DNA of 64,000 nucleotides. Origin: Onchocerca lupi. Taxonomy: Eukaryota > Nematoda > Chromadorea > Rhabditida > Onchocercidae. Below, one piece after another: positions 1 to 12,442 of the stretch. How positions within the stretch are numbered: the first letter of the stretch is position 1; each line of letters starts with the position of its first letter. Below the pieces are notes generated by a model, which was not told the DNA's origin, did not search any database, and saw only the letters and a list, made by a program, of their open reading frames with translations. The translations under genes were made by a program, and so were the position numbers. The stretch covers positions 121,630 to 185,629 of the forward strand of contig JAOVVO010000081.1 of NCBI GenBank assembly GCA_028564675.1. Direction: 5' to 3'.

Positions 1-152
1 ATACAAGTTTGAAATGATTATGCTAATTTAAAATTACCCCGGGTACATATTTAAAATGGCTTTGAGTATCGGAAAAATCCGAAAGATATAATTAATGTAA
101 AAAGAAGTGTTAAAGATCAAAAAGCCCGTAGTTTCAAGTGGATCAACAAGCC

Positions 153-273
153 AGTAAATGTTTATTACCAAAAAATAAACATGTTTACCACCAAAAGGGG
201 AAAGAAGTTCACTAACAAGGGATAGACATTTTTTCCGCTAAAAGGATAAACATGTTTATCACCAAAATATTCC
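153..273. repeat. Degenerate short direct repeat, three units
   Basis: Three related units occur near 155, 176 and 246, each built on AAACATGTTT (or AAATGTTT) followed by A/C-rich sequence ending in CCAAAA. The second and third differ at only a few positions over about 20 bases. The core AAACATGTTT is a palindrome. The rest of 1-731 shows no coding exon that fits the downstream gene and is probably an intron of it. Confidence 0.5.
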
Positions 274-731
274 GATTAACAAATAGATAAAACAAGGTCG
301 ACCAATCATGAGGCGACATGTTGGAGATCAGGAGAGGAGAAGGAGCGTCCGGAAAATTTATGAGGTCCGATTATGGAGAAAAAATGGAGTAGGATCAGTT
401 TTCTACATCAGCTTTCTAGAAGCATTCTTCTAAGAGAGTGTTTGGACCGATACAGCGACAGTTTCTACAATAAATCGACAATGAAAGACGAATATTATTC
501 CCTAATAGCACCAAAGAAAAAATATTCTAGTTATCAATTTCCTGGAATATTCTCCAATAATTGTTTGTATCGTACCAGAAAAAAACACACTTCCATTTTT
601 CAATAAAAATCCTTTTTACTGAAAGATTCGTTTCTACCAGTCAGAATTAACTTTTCCGCTAATAAATTATCTCGTTTCATTGTCAAAGTTATCGCAGTTC
701 AGAGAGAATGTGTTAACATATGAATATTCAG

Positions 732-3045
732 GGTGAATTGAGCGGTTTGGCTCCTCTGGTATGCCATTTATCAGCCAGCGAACCGGGTAACCTTCTTTTT
801 GCTCATCTCCTCCAAAATGGTGTATTCCATAAGTTGTGCGAAAGTCGCACAATATCAAGAGAGGAAGTAAAAAATCAGTTGGTGCTTATTTTCGCGCATC
901 TATTTACCAATTTACGTTTGCCGCTTAGTTGGAATCCGAATGACAAGAATTCCTATCCGTCAACAGGTGAATCAGAGGTTCGTTCGTATTTTATAATTTC
1001 TTAATGCTTTTGCTAAATACGGAAAAGAAACGGTCATATGACAGACTTTTAAATCGGAACTGGAATTTTCAGGATATTAAAAAATTTATGGCAAGTAATT
1101 GATTAAGATAAAGAAATTATGTGATTGTGTTTAGTGTGTGATTGCATAATAGCAATATTAAAAATTATTTAATTTTTAAATATTGCTTTATTCTATTTCG
1201 AATTTCCTAAATTGAATAAGAACTAGAAAGGTGCTGATAATTAAAATTAAACTATCAAACTATCTGTGATTATTAATTCTTTCATTTAAAGGTAGAATTT
1301 AATTGAAATTTTACAGATTTTCTTAAAACCTTTACCCGAAAATATCGCTTACTTGATTGAACAGTATACCGACAAAGTGGAAAATTTGTATCGAGAATTT
1401 ATGCAATTTACTGGTCCTAATGAAAGGCTTCAGGTAACTATTTGAAACCATGATAATCCTTACTATGTGCTAATCATAAGCTGTACAGATTATCGAAGAA
1501 GTTGCATTGTATGTTGATACTGCGAGTACACTTACTTTGGAAATGATGGTTCATTAAATCTGCCTATTTCGGTATAAAAATTAGTTTCATATGATACAAA
1601 TTTTAATTCAAGCCACTTTTGTTTGAATTTCGAGTTCAAGAAATTTTGAATGTCTGCTGAAGAATGAAGTAATTGAGAATCGGAGCCTAGTTTACATTTA
1701 ACTCAATCTTCGCTATAGTTTTTACACTATCTGATTTTTATCTCAGTTTTCGAACTGTCATTTTTAATTTCTGTAATATAGTGAAACTCAATTAATGTTT
1801 AAATATTTTCCGCTTTATTGTTGAACTTTTATTATTTAAAAAATTACTCCATATTTGTAAATTGATTCGTTTTAGGGTGAAATATTTTCTCTAACAGGTT
1901 ATGCCGATTCGTCAGTTTCAATGTTCTCGTCGAATATTGTTCATCCATTCCATGATAATATGCTTTTTGATGAAGCATTTATACCAACTCGGTCGCCAAA
2001 TCCAATTGATCATCGTGGTAGAAAAGTAAGAGCTTTTTTTTTTTTAAACTTTATTTATAAAAGTTTTGTCATTTGACAGGTCTAAGAATGGGCATAAATA
2101 TTAAATTTAGCGATAAATCTTTCAGTTATATGGAGCAGTGTTTGAATAATACTGAATAATGTCTAATTTAAGCACATAATTTTCCGTTCTCTGGCACTTA
2201 TAATTTCTTTTATGTTGGCTTTGACCTTTTCATCTTTTTTTTCTTAGAAAAGATGTTCTGTTTGATTTAAATTTATTTGGACTATATTGCATTTCTAAAA
2301 TTAATCCTTATTTAATCTCTTTTTCTTCGCGCTGTATCTACAAAAAAAAAATTCAATCTATAAATTTTATCATCAACTTTAATTCACAAGCGTATGGTGT
2401 TTTAGATATATCTGAACGCCTATGCAGTTGATTTTTGGCGTCTAGAGTCAAAAAAAGCATTGGAACGAGATAATGGAATTAGTGAAAATAGAGTTTGGGC
2501 TTTAATTCACAGTTTTTCAGTATGTTATTTTAAATACTTCTTCATTTTTCACAAGAATTATATAGCAATAGAATTCCAATTATTATTTGAAATTTCAGGA
2601 CGTAAAAAAAAATACATCTCTGATGTGATTTGGACTGCTTCATGTTCTTTCATAATGTGCTTAACAGTCAGGCGCAGTAAAATTAATAGATATAATTATC
2701 GATTTTCGTATTTCTGCTCAGTTAGCATGAAATAAAATAAACTAAATCATTCCAAATGGATGAAATGCAAAATTTTGTCAGTTTCTGTAACTGGAATTCT
2801 TTAATCTTAAGAGTCTTTTCTGATTTTCAAATTTGTCTATAATTATAAAAATTCTTGCGCATTGTTTCAAAAACTTTTTTCAGGCTACTCTTCTTAAGAT
2901 CAGAGATGCATTGCTCTTTATTGGACGTTCCAAAGATTCATTTGTAGAAGTGATGCTTGAATTAGCCGTGGAATATGAGAAGAAATTCTATGTTGCCTTT
3001 TCGATGAAACAAAGAAATCGTGTTACCTATGGAGCTACAGAGTGA
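732..3045 (+). CDS. DDX60-like DExD/H-box RNA helicase, C-terminal part (5' end outside window)
   Basis: Five exons join in phase: 732-977, 1317-1433, 1876-2025, 2406-2519 and 2884-3045, giving 262 residues and a stop. The first has a conserved GNLLFAHLLQNGVFHKLC-type segment; exons 3-4 give HRGRK followed by LNAYAVDFW; the last ends in a helical tail. The order and wording match the extreme C-terminus of human DDX60 (GNLLF..LKNGLFHKLC, then NRGRK.SLNAYALDFY), so this is the region after the helicase core; no ATPase motifs lie in the window. DDX60 family proteins are SKI2-like helicases linked to antiviral RNA sensing and translation control in vertebrates; the worm role is unknown. Upstream exons must lie left of base 1, because the frame closes at 714-716 just before the acceptor at 731. 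The next gene, ABCE1, is on the same strand 1.1 kb away. Confidence 0.82.
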
Positions 3046-4147
3046 TTTCATTTTTTGATGATATTGTTTTTTTTTTCTCCATTTTTTTAAATTTTATTGT
3101 TTTTTGTCTTTGTTCTTTTTAGGAAATGAAAATTACTGGTATTTTCATGTTTTTCATTTTTTCTTTCTTTCACACTTCGATGAGAATCGTTTTTCTTTCT
3201 TATCTTTACATACTTCAGGAAGTTAATGGAGGAGAGGGTAAGGGAAAGGAGGTAGCTGGATTATTCATTTTTTTCGTCGTCTACAGTTGTTTTTTTTTTT
3301 TTTTTTTTTTTTCGCCTTATTTCAAATATTGTTGATTTTTTGTCGCCTTTCAATTTCTTTCATAATGATTACATATAGTCAAATTTCCTACTAGATTTCT
3401 TTGCATTTTTATGTGCTCATACTATTTATTCGATTCATTTTAGAAGCTTCAGATTTGAGAAGGATTTTTGGAATTTTATTGATTTTTTCAATTTTGATTA
3501 AGATTAGTTTTATTATTATCGAGCTCATATTGAGATATCTGAATTTATATTGTTGACACGCTTTTGCATTTATAATAATTTCAATTAATAATTAAAGTCA
3601 TTTTTGACTAAGTATATTTTTTTTTTTGTGTGATTTGTTCCATCACAACGTTATAAATTTTTGGAAATAATTTTTTTCTATTGATGGTATGTTGCCATTG
3701 CTTTATATATAGCCGTTTGAAAATTGGAAACTTGTTGCTTAAAAATCTGAAAAGTATGAATAGATACTGAAATTTTTATATTGGAATTGCTGTCCAGGAA
3801 TGGTGAATTGGCATATAATATGTTTGCAGTAATTACAAAAGCTTTAAGAGCATCTTTTTTGGCAATTTTAAGAACACCGAGAAAGAAAAAAAAAAAAATG
3901 ACGCAAATAAACTCAAATTACAGCTGATTTGTTTTAAACAGGCGTAGGCGGAATTTTTGGCTATTCGGACATTTAGCAGAATAGATGGTTTCTAACCGTT
4001 TATTTAGTAATAATGCTGGAACATGTAATTCCATACTGATTATCAGGCTATTTATGTAGTTTACAAAAAGCAAGTGAGAAAAAGCATGAATTCATTTTTC
4101 GGCAATTCAGATTGCTTTCCCGGATAACGGGATCACAGTGATACAAA
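3046..4147. other. Intergenic: DDX60-like 3' flank and ABCE1 5' flank
   Basis: AT-rich, with long T tracts near 3062-3120 and 3290-3312. No exon-like reading frame with flanking splice signals was seen. A short open frame at 3126-3335 is mostly phenylalanine from the T tracts and is not credible. Acceptor-like CAG sites at about 4109 and 4138 are candidates for trans-splicing of ABCE1. Confidence 0.6.
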
Positions 4148-7100
4148 ATGAATCGTTTACGAAAGCAGCAGGAAGAGACGGATAAGATGACACGTATTGC
4201 TATCGTTGAAAAGGATCGTTGTAAACCAAAAAATTGTGGTCTTGCATGCAAAAAATCATGTCCTGTTGTACGAATGGGTATTTTCTTTTATTTTTTTTCT
4301 GATCATAGAGGATAATTTATGGGCAAAATAAGTTTTCAGAATCTATAGTTTAAATTTTTATTCTATGTATAATTTTTTGATTTTCAAACCGCGAATTATT
4401 TTATAAGATTGCCAGGAAAAATAAGTTTGTTCTTTGGTAATTGAATCTTAAGCTGAGATTTCGCCTGTTATATTGGGTGAACTGAAGGATCTAGCTCTAA
4501 TTTAGGTTTGATGAATCATCCCAAGATTGCATGGATATATAATTGAATACTTATGAACTGCATGTATTTGGAATGCATCGCTTTAGTTAATGTTTTTCTT
4601 TTTTTATTATTATAAATTTGATACTATTTAGGGAAGCAGTGCATCGTTGTGGAAAGCAATTCTAGAATGGCGGAAATATCTGAAACTTTGTGCATTGGCT
4701 GCGGTATCTGTGTTAAGGTATGTTTCTATAAATGTTGTTTTTGAATTTTTGACTTCAGAACTTTTGTCCAAAATTTATATGCATTGATTGCTACTGATTG
4801 TATTTTGCTATTCAAATCTGTGTTACTGTTTAGAGTAATTTATTTTTAGTGCAGTTATATTTTATCGGAATTTTCTTGCATGATATCAGTGGATGACTTT
4901 TAGACAGTTTTCTCGTAACATATTGATTTGCAGTACATTAATAATTCACTCAATCCGTTGCAGCTAAAGTAACTCGTATAAACTAATTTTTGGGTGATAT
5001 ACTTCTTTTTTTGCTTACTTTATTTCAACCGTTCTGCATCCAAAAGTTTTCAGTGTGGACTAGGACAAGTCATCAAACTGTGCAGTCCAATAATTCAATA
5101 TTGATGACATTATTGCGCAGTAAATATGAGTTTTCTAGACAAATTCTTTATGATGTCATCATCAAATATTTCATTTAACTCTCTTGATTTTTGATGTTTC
5201 GGACTTTCATGTGCCTTAATTTAGAATTGCGTTACATTCTATCCAGTGAATAGCTGTTTTCTGGATTTTTTTAGGTTTCGGAGAATATTTTATCCTGTTG
5301 TCCGATATTACTAAATTTGTCTACTCATAAACAGTTTTCATAGCAGATTTCTTTGCATCTACTTTTGTTTATTTTTCTTCCCATTTTTTCTTTTCAGAAA
5401 TGTCCTTATGAGGCAATAAAAATTATAAATTTGCCTAGCAATCTGGCCAAAGATACAACTCATCGATTTAGTAAAAATTCCTTCAAATTGCATCGTTTAC
5501 CGACGCCACGTACTGGAGAAGTTTCTTTTCTTTTTACTTTTTTAGCAGCTTCTGTTTTAAAGCTATAGAATTAGGATTGATATTAGCTTAGTCTTAGCGT
5601 TGGATATGCGCAAAGAGACATTTGAATAACTTTCGGAAATATCATATCCAAAAAATGTGAAGTGTAATTATTTAAAATATATGTCAGTAAAAAATCCATA
5701 ACAATATTTTGTCGTTTTTTTTTTTGAAGATACTTTAGGGCTGTAAGAATGTTCTAAATGTAATTCTTCAGGTGCTAGGTCTTGTTGGCACAAATGGAAT
5801 TGGAAAATCGACAGCGCTAAAAATTTTGGCTGGAAAGTTGAAGCCTAATCTTGGAAAATTTGAAGTTAGTAGTAAAAATATACTTTACCAATATAATTAT
5901 TTCAAAATTCTTTGTTTTGCAGACAATGTCCATGTGAAATCCATTTTATTAAATATCTGCATGAATTTCTAGTTTTGTTTATGGATTTCCAGGAACTAGT
6001 TGATGAATATCTTAACTTAAATAAATTAATGAAATTATGGATTGTTGCAGACTCCTCCTGATTGGCCGTCAATCTTAGCCTATTTTCGTGGTTCAGAGCT
6101 GCAGAATTATTTCACAAAAATATTAGAAGATAATTTGAAAGCCGTTGCAAAACCACAATATGTTGATCAAATTCCGAAGTATGTAATTTTCTTCTCTTTT
6201 TTTGTTTAAACAACGACGATACTTCTACGCATATGATCCAAGCAATAACTGCAACCCCGCTTTTTAGTTTTCTGATCTTGTTATAACTATTATTTTTCCT
6301 TGAAGGCATGAGAAAATATGGAAGTAAGTACCGACGAATTTTATTTTCTTAACTTTTACGATTTACTTGATATTTGTACTTCTTTCCATCTCTCATTCTA
6401 AGTACGAAATAAAATGATCGTTTGATTGCTTTAATGAAAATAATAGTTAGTGTCTCAAACTCCATTATTTTTTTATTAGGGAAATACAAACTATTGTGAA
6501 TAAATAATGGATGAAAAATTTAGATTTTGTCATAATCCGAAAATTTTAAATAGTTTTTTAAATTTCGACTCTGCAAAGAGGATGAAAAAAGTTATTCTTT
6601 CTGACATATTTATTTTACTGTTGAAGGTTTGTTTTACTTTTGCAGAGCAGCGAAAGGACAAGTGCAAGAATTATTGACAAAAAAGTGTGATCGAGAAAAC
6701 TTGTTGCAAATTTACGAAGAATTAGGTATATTTTTGATCGATTTTTTGAAAATCTTTCTAAAATTCTTTCATTACTTATTGAGAATTTCGATATCGAATG
6801 AAAATATTTTTTATTCCTGTGTTTTTTAAAAATATTTCAATACTGAGTAGCGTTTTTCAGAGCTTAATGGTGTCAAAGATCGAATGCTTGATCAGTTGTC
6901 CGGTGGAGAACTGCAGCGTTTTGCTATAGCAATGTGTGTTGTACAGCATGCTGATGTTTACATGTTCGATGAGCCATCTAGTTATTTGGATGTAAAACAG
7001 CGTTTGAAAGCAGCCAAAATTATTCGGGATTTAGTAACACCACATAAGTGAGTTCCTTCTTTATTATGTATAAAAATGCAGCTTCGAAATATTATGTCGA

Positions 7101-9198
7101 ATCAAAGTAGGTATTTTGTTCTTTAGCCATTGCACAATATGAAATATCATTTTATCTGCTTTTGATCTGTATTTCAGAACTACCAATAGATCTTTATGAG
7201 GCAAGCAGATAAATTTTTAAACTTTAGATTAGATTGTCATTCTTTTTCAGTTATGTCATTGTCGTAGAACATGATTTAGCTGTATTAGATTATCTCTCTG
7301 ATTTTGTATGCTGTCTTTATGGTATGCCAGGAGTCTATGGCGTTGTAACATTGCCATCTGGTGTTAGAGAAGGCATCAATATATTTTTGGATGGCTTCAT
7401 TCCAACTGAAAACATGCGTTTCAGGTATGATGTCCAATTTGTTTGAAACAGGCTTTCTTTTATTCGGAATCAAGAAAATCTAGAATACATGTATATTTGT
7501 ATTTTTTAATTTGAATATTGCAGAGATTCTGAGTTATCCTTCAAAGTTACCGATCAAGCAGAGAAAGAAATAGTTAAACGGACAGCTCGTTACACATATC
7601 CATCATTTACTAAACATATAGGAAATTTTGAATTAAAAGTTGAAGGTGGTGAATTTACTGATTCTGAAATCATTGTCATGCTCGGAGAAAATGGTACGGG
7701 AAAAACAACAATGATTAGGTCTGTTTTGTTTAGAAAATTAAAAAAAAAAAGACTTTCTAAAACGTTGGGAAATTTTTTAATGAATGTCAAAAAAAATCCC
7801 TTCTGGAAAGTAAATTCTCTCTCTAATTAATAAATTATTCTTGATTGATATACATTCACTGAAAGCTTTATTCTTAGATTTCGAGCTGTAGATTTTTTTT
7901 AAAAAAAAAAGAGTGCAAGATGATTTTAAAAAATATTTCAGAGTTCTTGCTGGTAATTTGCAAGTGGATGATGAGTCAACGGAAATACCACGATTAAATA
8001 TATCGTACAAACCGCAGAAAATTAGTCCAAAATCGCAGTGTTCTGTGCGACATCTTTTATATGAAAAAATACCTGACATGATTAATCATGCACAATTTAA
8101 AACAGATGTTTTATCGCCTTTAATGATCGATAATTTGCTTAATCTTGAAGTAAAGTCTCTTCCATCGATCGTTTCTATTCTTGAATTAACATAATTTAAC
8201 TACGCAGAATTATTTTTGCTCAATTTTGAATTGACTTGAATCAAGTATTTGGAAAGATATGAAACTCATATTATTTAACATGGAACGCATATTTTTTACA
8301 GTAGTCCCAAGATAATTTGTAATTATGATTTAATTAATGTATGAAATGCATGTAAGAATTTAACTTATTCAGGACCTTTTTATTTCATAGGTGCAAAATT
8401 TATCTGGAGGTGAATTGCAACGGGTTGCACTAGCTTTGTGTCTCGGGAAAGTAGCTGATGTTTATCTAATCGATGAACCAAGTGCATATCTTGATTCAGA
8501 ACAACGATTACACGCTGCAAAAGTCATAAAGAGGTAGTTTAATGAATTTTCCAAATACTCGATTATTACTGGTTTATTATAATTACTAATAATGAATGAT
8601 CTATTGTTATCACTACTACCATCGTGTTTCGTGCAAAAAAAAAAAAAATCATTAAATAGAATTTATATGTCATGAAATCTTTGGCAAAAGGATTGTTTAA
8701 TAATATGATTAAATGCAATTCAACTGCAGCTATTTATTCGATGAATTATATAGTTGGAAATATAAAGTTTTATTTCATATTTCAGTGTAGGAATGAGTCA
8801 TAAGAAATTATTTTTTTTTCAAACCTCATTATGAGTCATCATTCAGGTGATGAATCGCCATTAAATAAAGTAAAATCTATAGGTTCAAATATAATTAAAT
8901 TTTGTTTCTGATTGTCGTTCTTAATTTGAGTTACTAATGATATTTAATGTTTACTCTAGTTCATGTAATTTTGCTTGATTAACAGGTTCATATTACATGC
9001 GAAGAAAACGGCATTCGTTGTTGAGCATGACTTTTTGATGGGAACATATCTTGCTGATCGTGTGATAGTTTTTGAAGGAACACCATCAAAATCTGCTTCA
9101 GCACAATCGTTAGTTTTTTTAAACATATTGTGCTTTTTAATTTTTCAGAAAGACTACAGGTTTTTGTCAGTTTTCTCTGAAAACATCGAAATATATAT

Positions 9199-9244
<46 letters not shown>

Positions 9245-9408
9245 GACCTCAATCGTTATTAGAAGGGATGAACCGCTTTTTGCGGCTTCTGGATATAACG
9301 TTTCGACGCGATAAAGATAATTATCGACCACGTATAAACAAGAAAGATTCTGTGAAAGATATGGAGCAGAAAAAAAGTGGGAATTACTTCTTCCTGGACA
9401 TAGATTAA
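4148..9408 (+). CDS. abce-1: ABCE1 / RLI ribosome-recycling ATPase
   Basis: Thirteen exons join in phase to 610 residues (human ABCE1 has 599): 4148-4277, 4632-4717, 5398-5520, 5772-5864, 6051-6178, 6646-6725, 6861-7047, 7251-7424, 7524-7718, 7942-8149, 8391-8533, 8986-9108, 9246-9408. ABCE1 splits 80S ribosomes after termination with Pelota or eRF1 and is essential in eukaryotes. The N-terminus has both ferredoxin-type 4Fe-4S motifs (CKPKNCGLACKKSCP and CIGCGICVKKCP). NBD1 has Walker A GTNGIGKST, signature LSGGELQRF, Walker B ending FDEP and EHD; NBD2 has GENGTGKTT, LSGGELQRV, LIDEP and VEHD. The hinge tail RPRINK and the ending KKSGNYFFLD are present. The start is the first ATG in frame; a second ATG 39 bases later, nearer the conserved TRIAIV, is possible. 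No broken residues were seen. Confidence 0.97.
9201..9238. repeat. (AT)19 microsatellite in last ABCE1 intron
   Basis: Uninterrupted AT dinucleotides fill the end of the intron between exons 12 and 13 and stop directly before the TTTTGCAG acceptor at 9238-9245. A shorter imperfect AT run precedes it at 9190-9199, so the tract replaces the usual T-rich approach to the acceptor. Confidence 0.95.
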
Positions 9409-11822
9409 AATTAGGAGGAAAATTATCACCACGTTGTGTTTTCTTGAAAAGAAAAATAGGATTTAAACATTTCTTTGACATCAGTGCAATATCTCAGCAC
9501 TGTTTTTATTTTTCTGTCTATCTTAGTTCATTTCGGGGCTCTTTATTCATTTTATTTCATTTTGTAATTTGAACTAACACTTGTTTTCTTCAATCTTTAT
9601 TTAACGATCTTGTCTTGTTATGTGTTGATCATGCATTAGCTTATATTACCTAGTTTTTGAATAAGCTTTTTGCAAAATATTTGCAACAGTTGGTTTTTCA
9701 TTTATTATGTTTAATGGCAATTAGAAAAAGCGCTCAGATAATGTAAAACATCAGATGAAATTTTTAGGATTGTTAATTTTTTAGTTATAAAATTTTCGGT
9801 GCAGTTTACGTCTTGACTTTATAAGTTGTCTTGGTTTATTTTTTTAGTTTATGATATTTCCTTTGTGTATTGTTCTTTGTTTTCAACATTATTGCACGTT
9901 GTTTATTTTTGTTATATTTCTGTTCTGGTTGTTACTTCAAATAACGATAAAAACATCTCGGTCATAAATTTACGAAAACCTGAAATTAGGAAAATATTTC
10001 TAAAAATAATTATTGATTGTTAAGGAAGCAAATTCATAACTATTCCGACTATGGTAATACATAACACATAACTACGTAATCTGAGTTGTTCATAATTTAA
10101 AATTACGATTCGTTCTGTTTCATATAAATTAAATCACAATAACTACGAAGAAAAATCCTCGATGCAAATTTTTTCAGTATTGATCATTTCTGTCTTGCGC
10201 TTTCATGAGTGAATCTATTTACGCTTAAGCTGCTATATTTTTTATTTATTCATATTGCATGATAGTTATTATTGAATCAAGCTAGAAATATTTAATTAAA
10301 TTGACGAGTTCGAAAGAGATGCTTCTGGATTTAATCGTATGTTATACGACGGACATATGCATATCGGAAACGGAAAAAATTTTGTTGAAATTAACATTCG
10401 GCAAGTTGTCTGTGGTTTGAGTCTGAAAATTAATTAATTTAAAACATTATTCGCCGAATTTCTATGAAACATTAATCATGAGTCTGTATTGTATTGCTGT
10501 TGAATTTACGAATGGGTAGGTAATTCGATGTGTCATTTTAGGAAAATATTTTTTCAGTTTGAGGAATTCTCCTCTAATGAACAGTGAAGGAAGGTTTCAA
10601 ATGACTATGTTTGATGGGAATAAAGAAATTAGAAATAAATCAATTTCTAATCTTTGCCCTTCCATTGTCAAAAAAAAGTCAAAAAAAAAACAAACAAAAA
10701 AAAGTGTCATCGTAGTACAGGAAGGCTTTATTATGACAGATAAATCGCTGCATTAAATATTGTGATTTGTATGTAAATATTTTAAAGTACATCATAGTAT
10801 GTTAAAGTTTTCCGTGGGTATTACTTGGAATGGTTTTACATGAAATATGACGTGAAGCATTCAATTAAGATTGTTAATATGTCGAATTTTTCAACGTACA
10901 TCTGAACTTAAGCAAGCAGACACTTAAGATATGGTAGTCATTATTCGTTATAAAACTTATAATTTTCAAAAAAAAAAAAAAAAAAAAAAAAAGGAGCTAT
11001 TTTATTTGTAAAGAGAGAAGTGATTTTTATTCAGAAATTCAGAAGTTATCGATATTCCAAAAAAAAAAAAAAAAAAACTTGAAAAAAGCCATTGTTATGA
11101 GGGTAAAAGGTGAAAAAATGAACAAAATTATATTTTGAAAAAAATAGTAACTTCAATCGATGTTTAGTAATAATAACTTTTTGTCCTATTCTCAACTATT
11201 ATCAAGAGAAGCGACCAAACATAAAGATTTGACAATTAGGCTAATTATTCATCAGCAAGTCTTAGAAAATAAGTATGATTTATTTCAATTAAGAAATTCT
11301 TCATTTGTTCCACATATTACAGTATGTCGTCAATTAAGATCAAATAACCGCGACCAATACTTTGAAAATTAGGAGATTTAAGTAACCAATATTTTTTCTC
11401 TTATCCAAATTACAGTCAATCAATATTACTATTAGCTTGTTAATTATTGAAAACTGATAATAGTTTGTGATGATAAGGCATATGATAAGATAAGCGAAAC
11501 TAGAAATTTCTTATTTTTGATTCAGAATAGATCACACCGAATAAATACACCAGTTAAAATAGTATTTCACTTTTTTTAAACTATAAAATTTTTTTTCTGA
11601 ATTTTTATGCCTTTTACCTAACATTGAACTCATAATATTGAATTTTTTATTTAATATTGGACTTAAAAATCAAAAAAAAAAAAAATTATTTTAGAAAATT
11701 TAGTTACAAAATTTTCAATTTAGGCTAATTATTTACATTTATTTATCTTTATTTGCACAATTTTTGCTACTTTTCTTTTTAAATGTAATGATGATTTTAT
11801 GAAAAAATGGAAAAATACTTAC
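9409..11822. other. Intergenic between convergent ABCE1 and GNAT genes
   Basis: About 2.4 kb of AT-rich sequence with long A tracts at 10969-10992 and 11059-11077. Open frames at 9826, 10559 and 11160 have lysine-rich or otherwise unconvincing translations and no matching splice partners. The 3' terminal exon of the GNAT gene may lie in the right-hand part but was not identified. Confidence 0.5.
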
Positions 11823-12398
11823 AATATAGTATAATCGATTTTTTTTAAGCGTTCCTGTTTCTCCCTTTAATTTCTCCATTAGTGCTATCATTTGAGTATT
11901 TTGTTCCGGTACTATGAAATACACATTTCTTCGATATATTGCAAAAATATCAGGATCCCAATCGTAATCATCATCCGGATTCTGGACAAACAAAAAGAAA
12001 GAATTCTGAATTTCCCTTTCAAAAAAAAAAAAAAATTAAGAAGCACACCAAAATTCATAGCTAAAATTACTATTATTAAATAATTACTAAATATAAGACA
12101 AAAAAGAAATTTAAATTTTTCCCCCAATGAATCAAAATTTAGCATTCCCAATTTTTTCATTCGTTCGAAAAAAAGAAAAAAGAGGTAGAAGTTAACCAAT
12201 TCTTAAAATATTCCAAATTTTATAAGAAAAATTATAATATTCAATCAATAATTAGCATTAATTACATAATATTTTTCCAATGAAGCATAAAGTAGAGCAC
12301 TAGCAGTTTCAAAATCATCAGCATATAATGGACCAATTAATAAAGGTAATACATAACCACCAGCTACCTCTCTTGAACAACCGTATCCGATCACTTGT

Positions 12399-12442
<44 letters not shown>

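Noticed and set aside
1491..1553. Possible extra exon of the DDX60-like gene after ACAG at 1491
   Set aside because: It closes on a stop in the required frame, while joining 1433 directly to 1876 keeps phase and matches the family.
9826..11372. Short plus-strand open frames after ABCE1
   Set aside because: ABCE1 already ends with its conserved C-terminus at 9408; these have no splice partners and low-complexity content.
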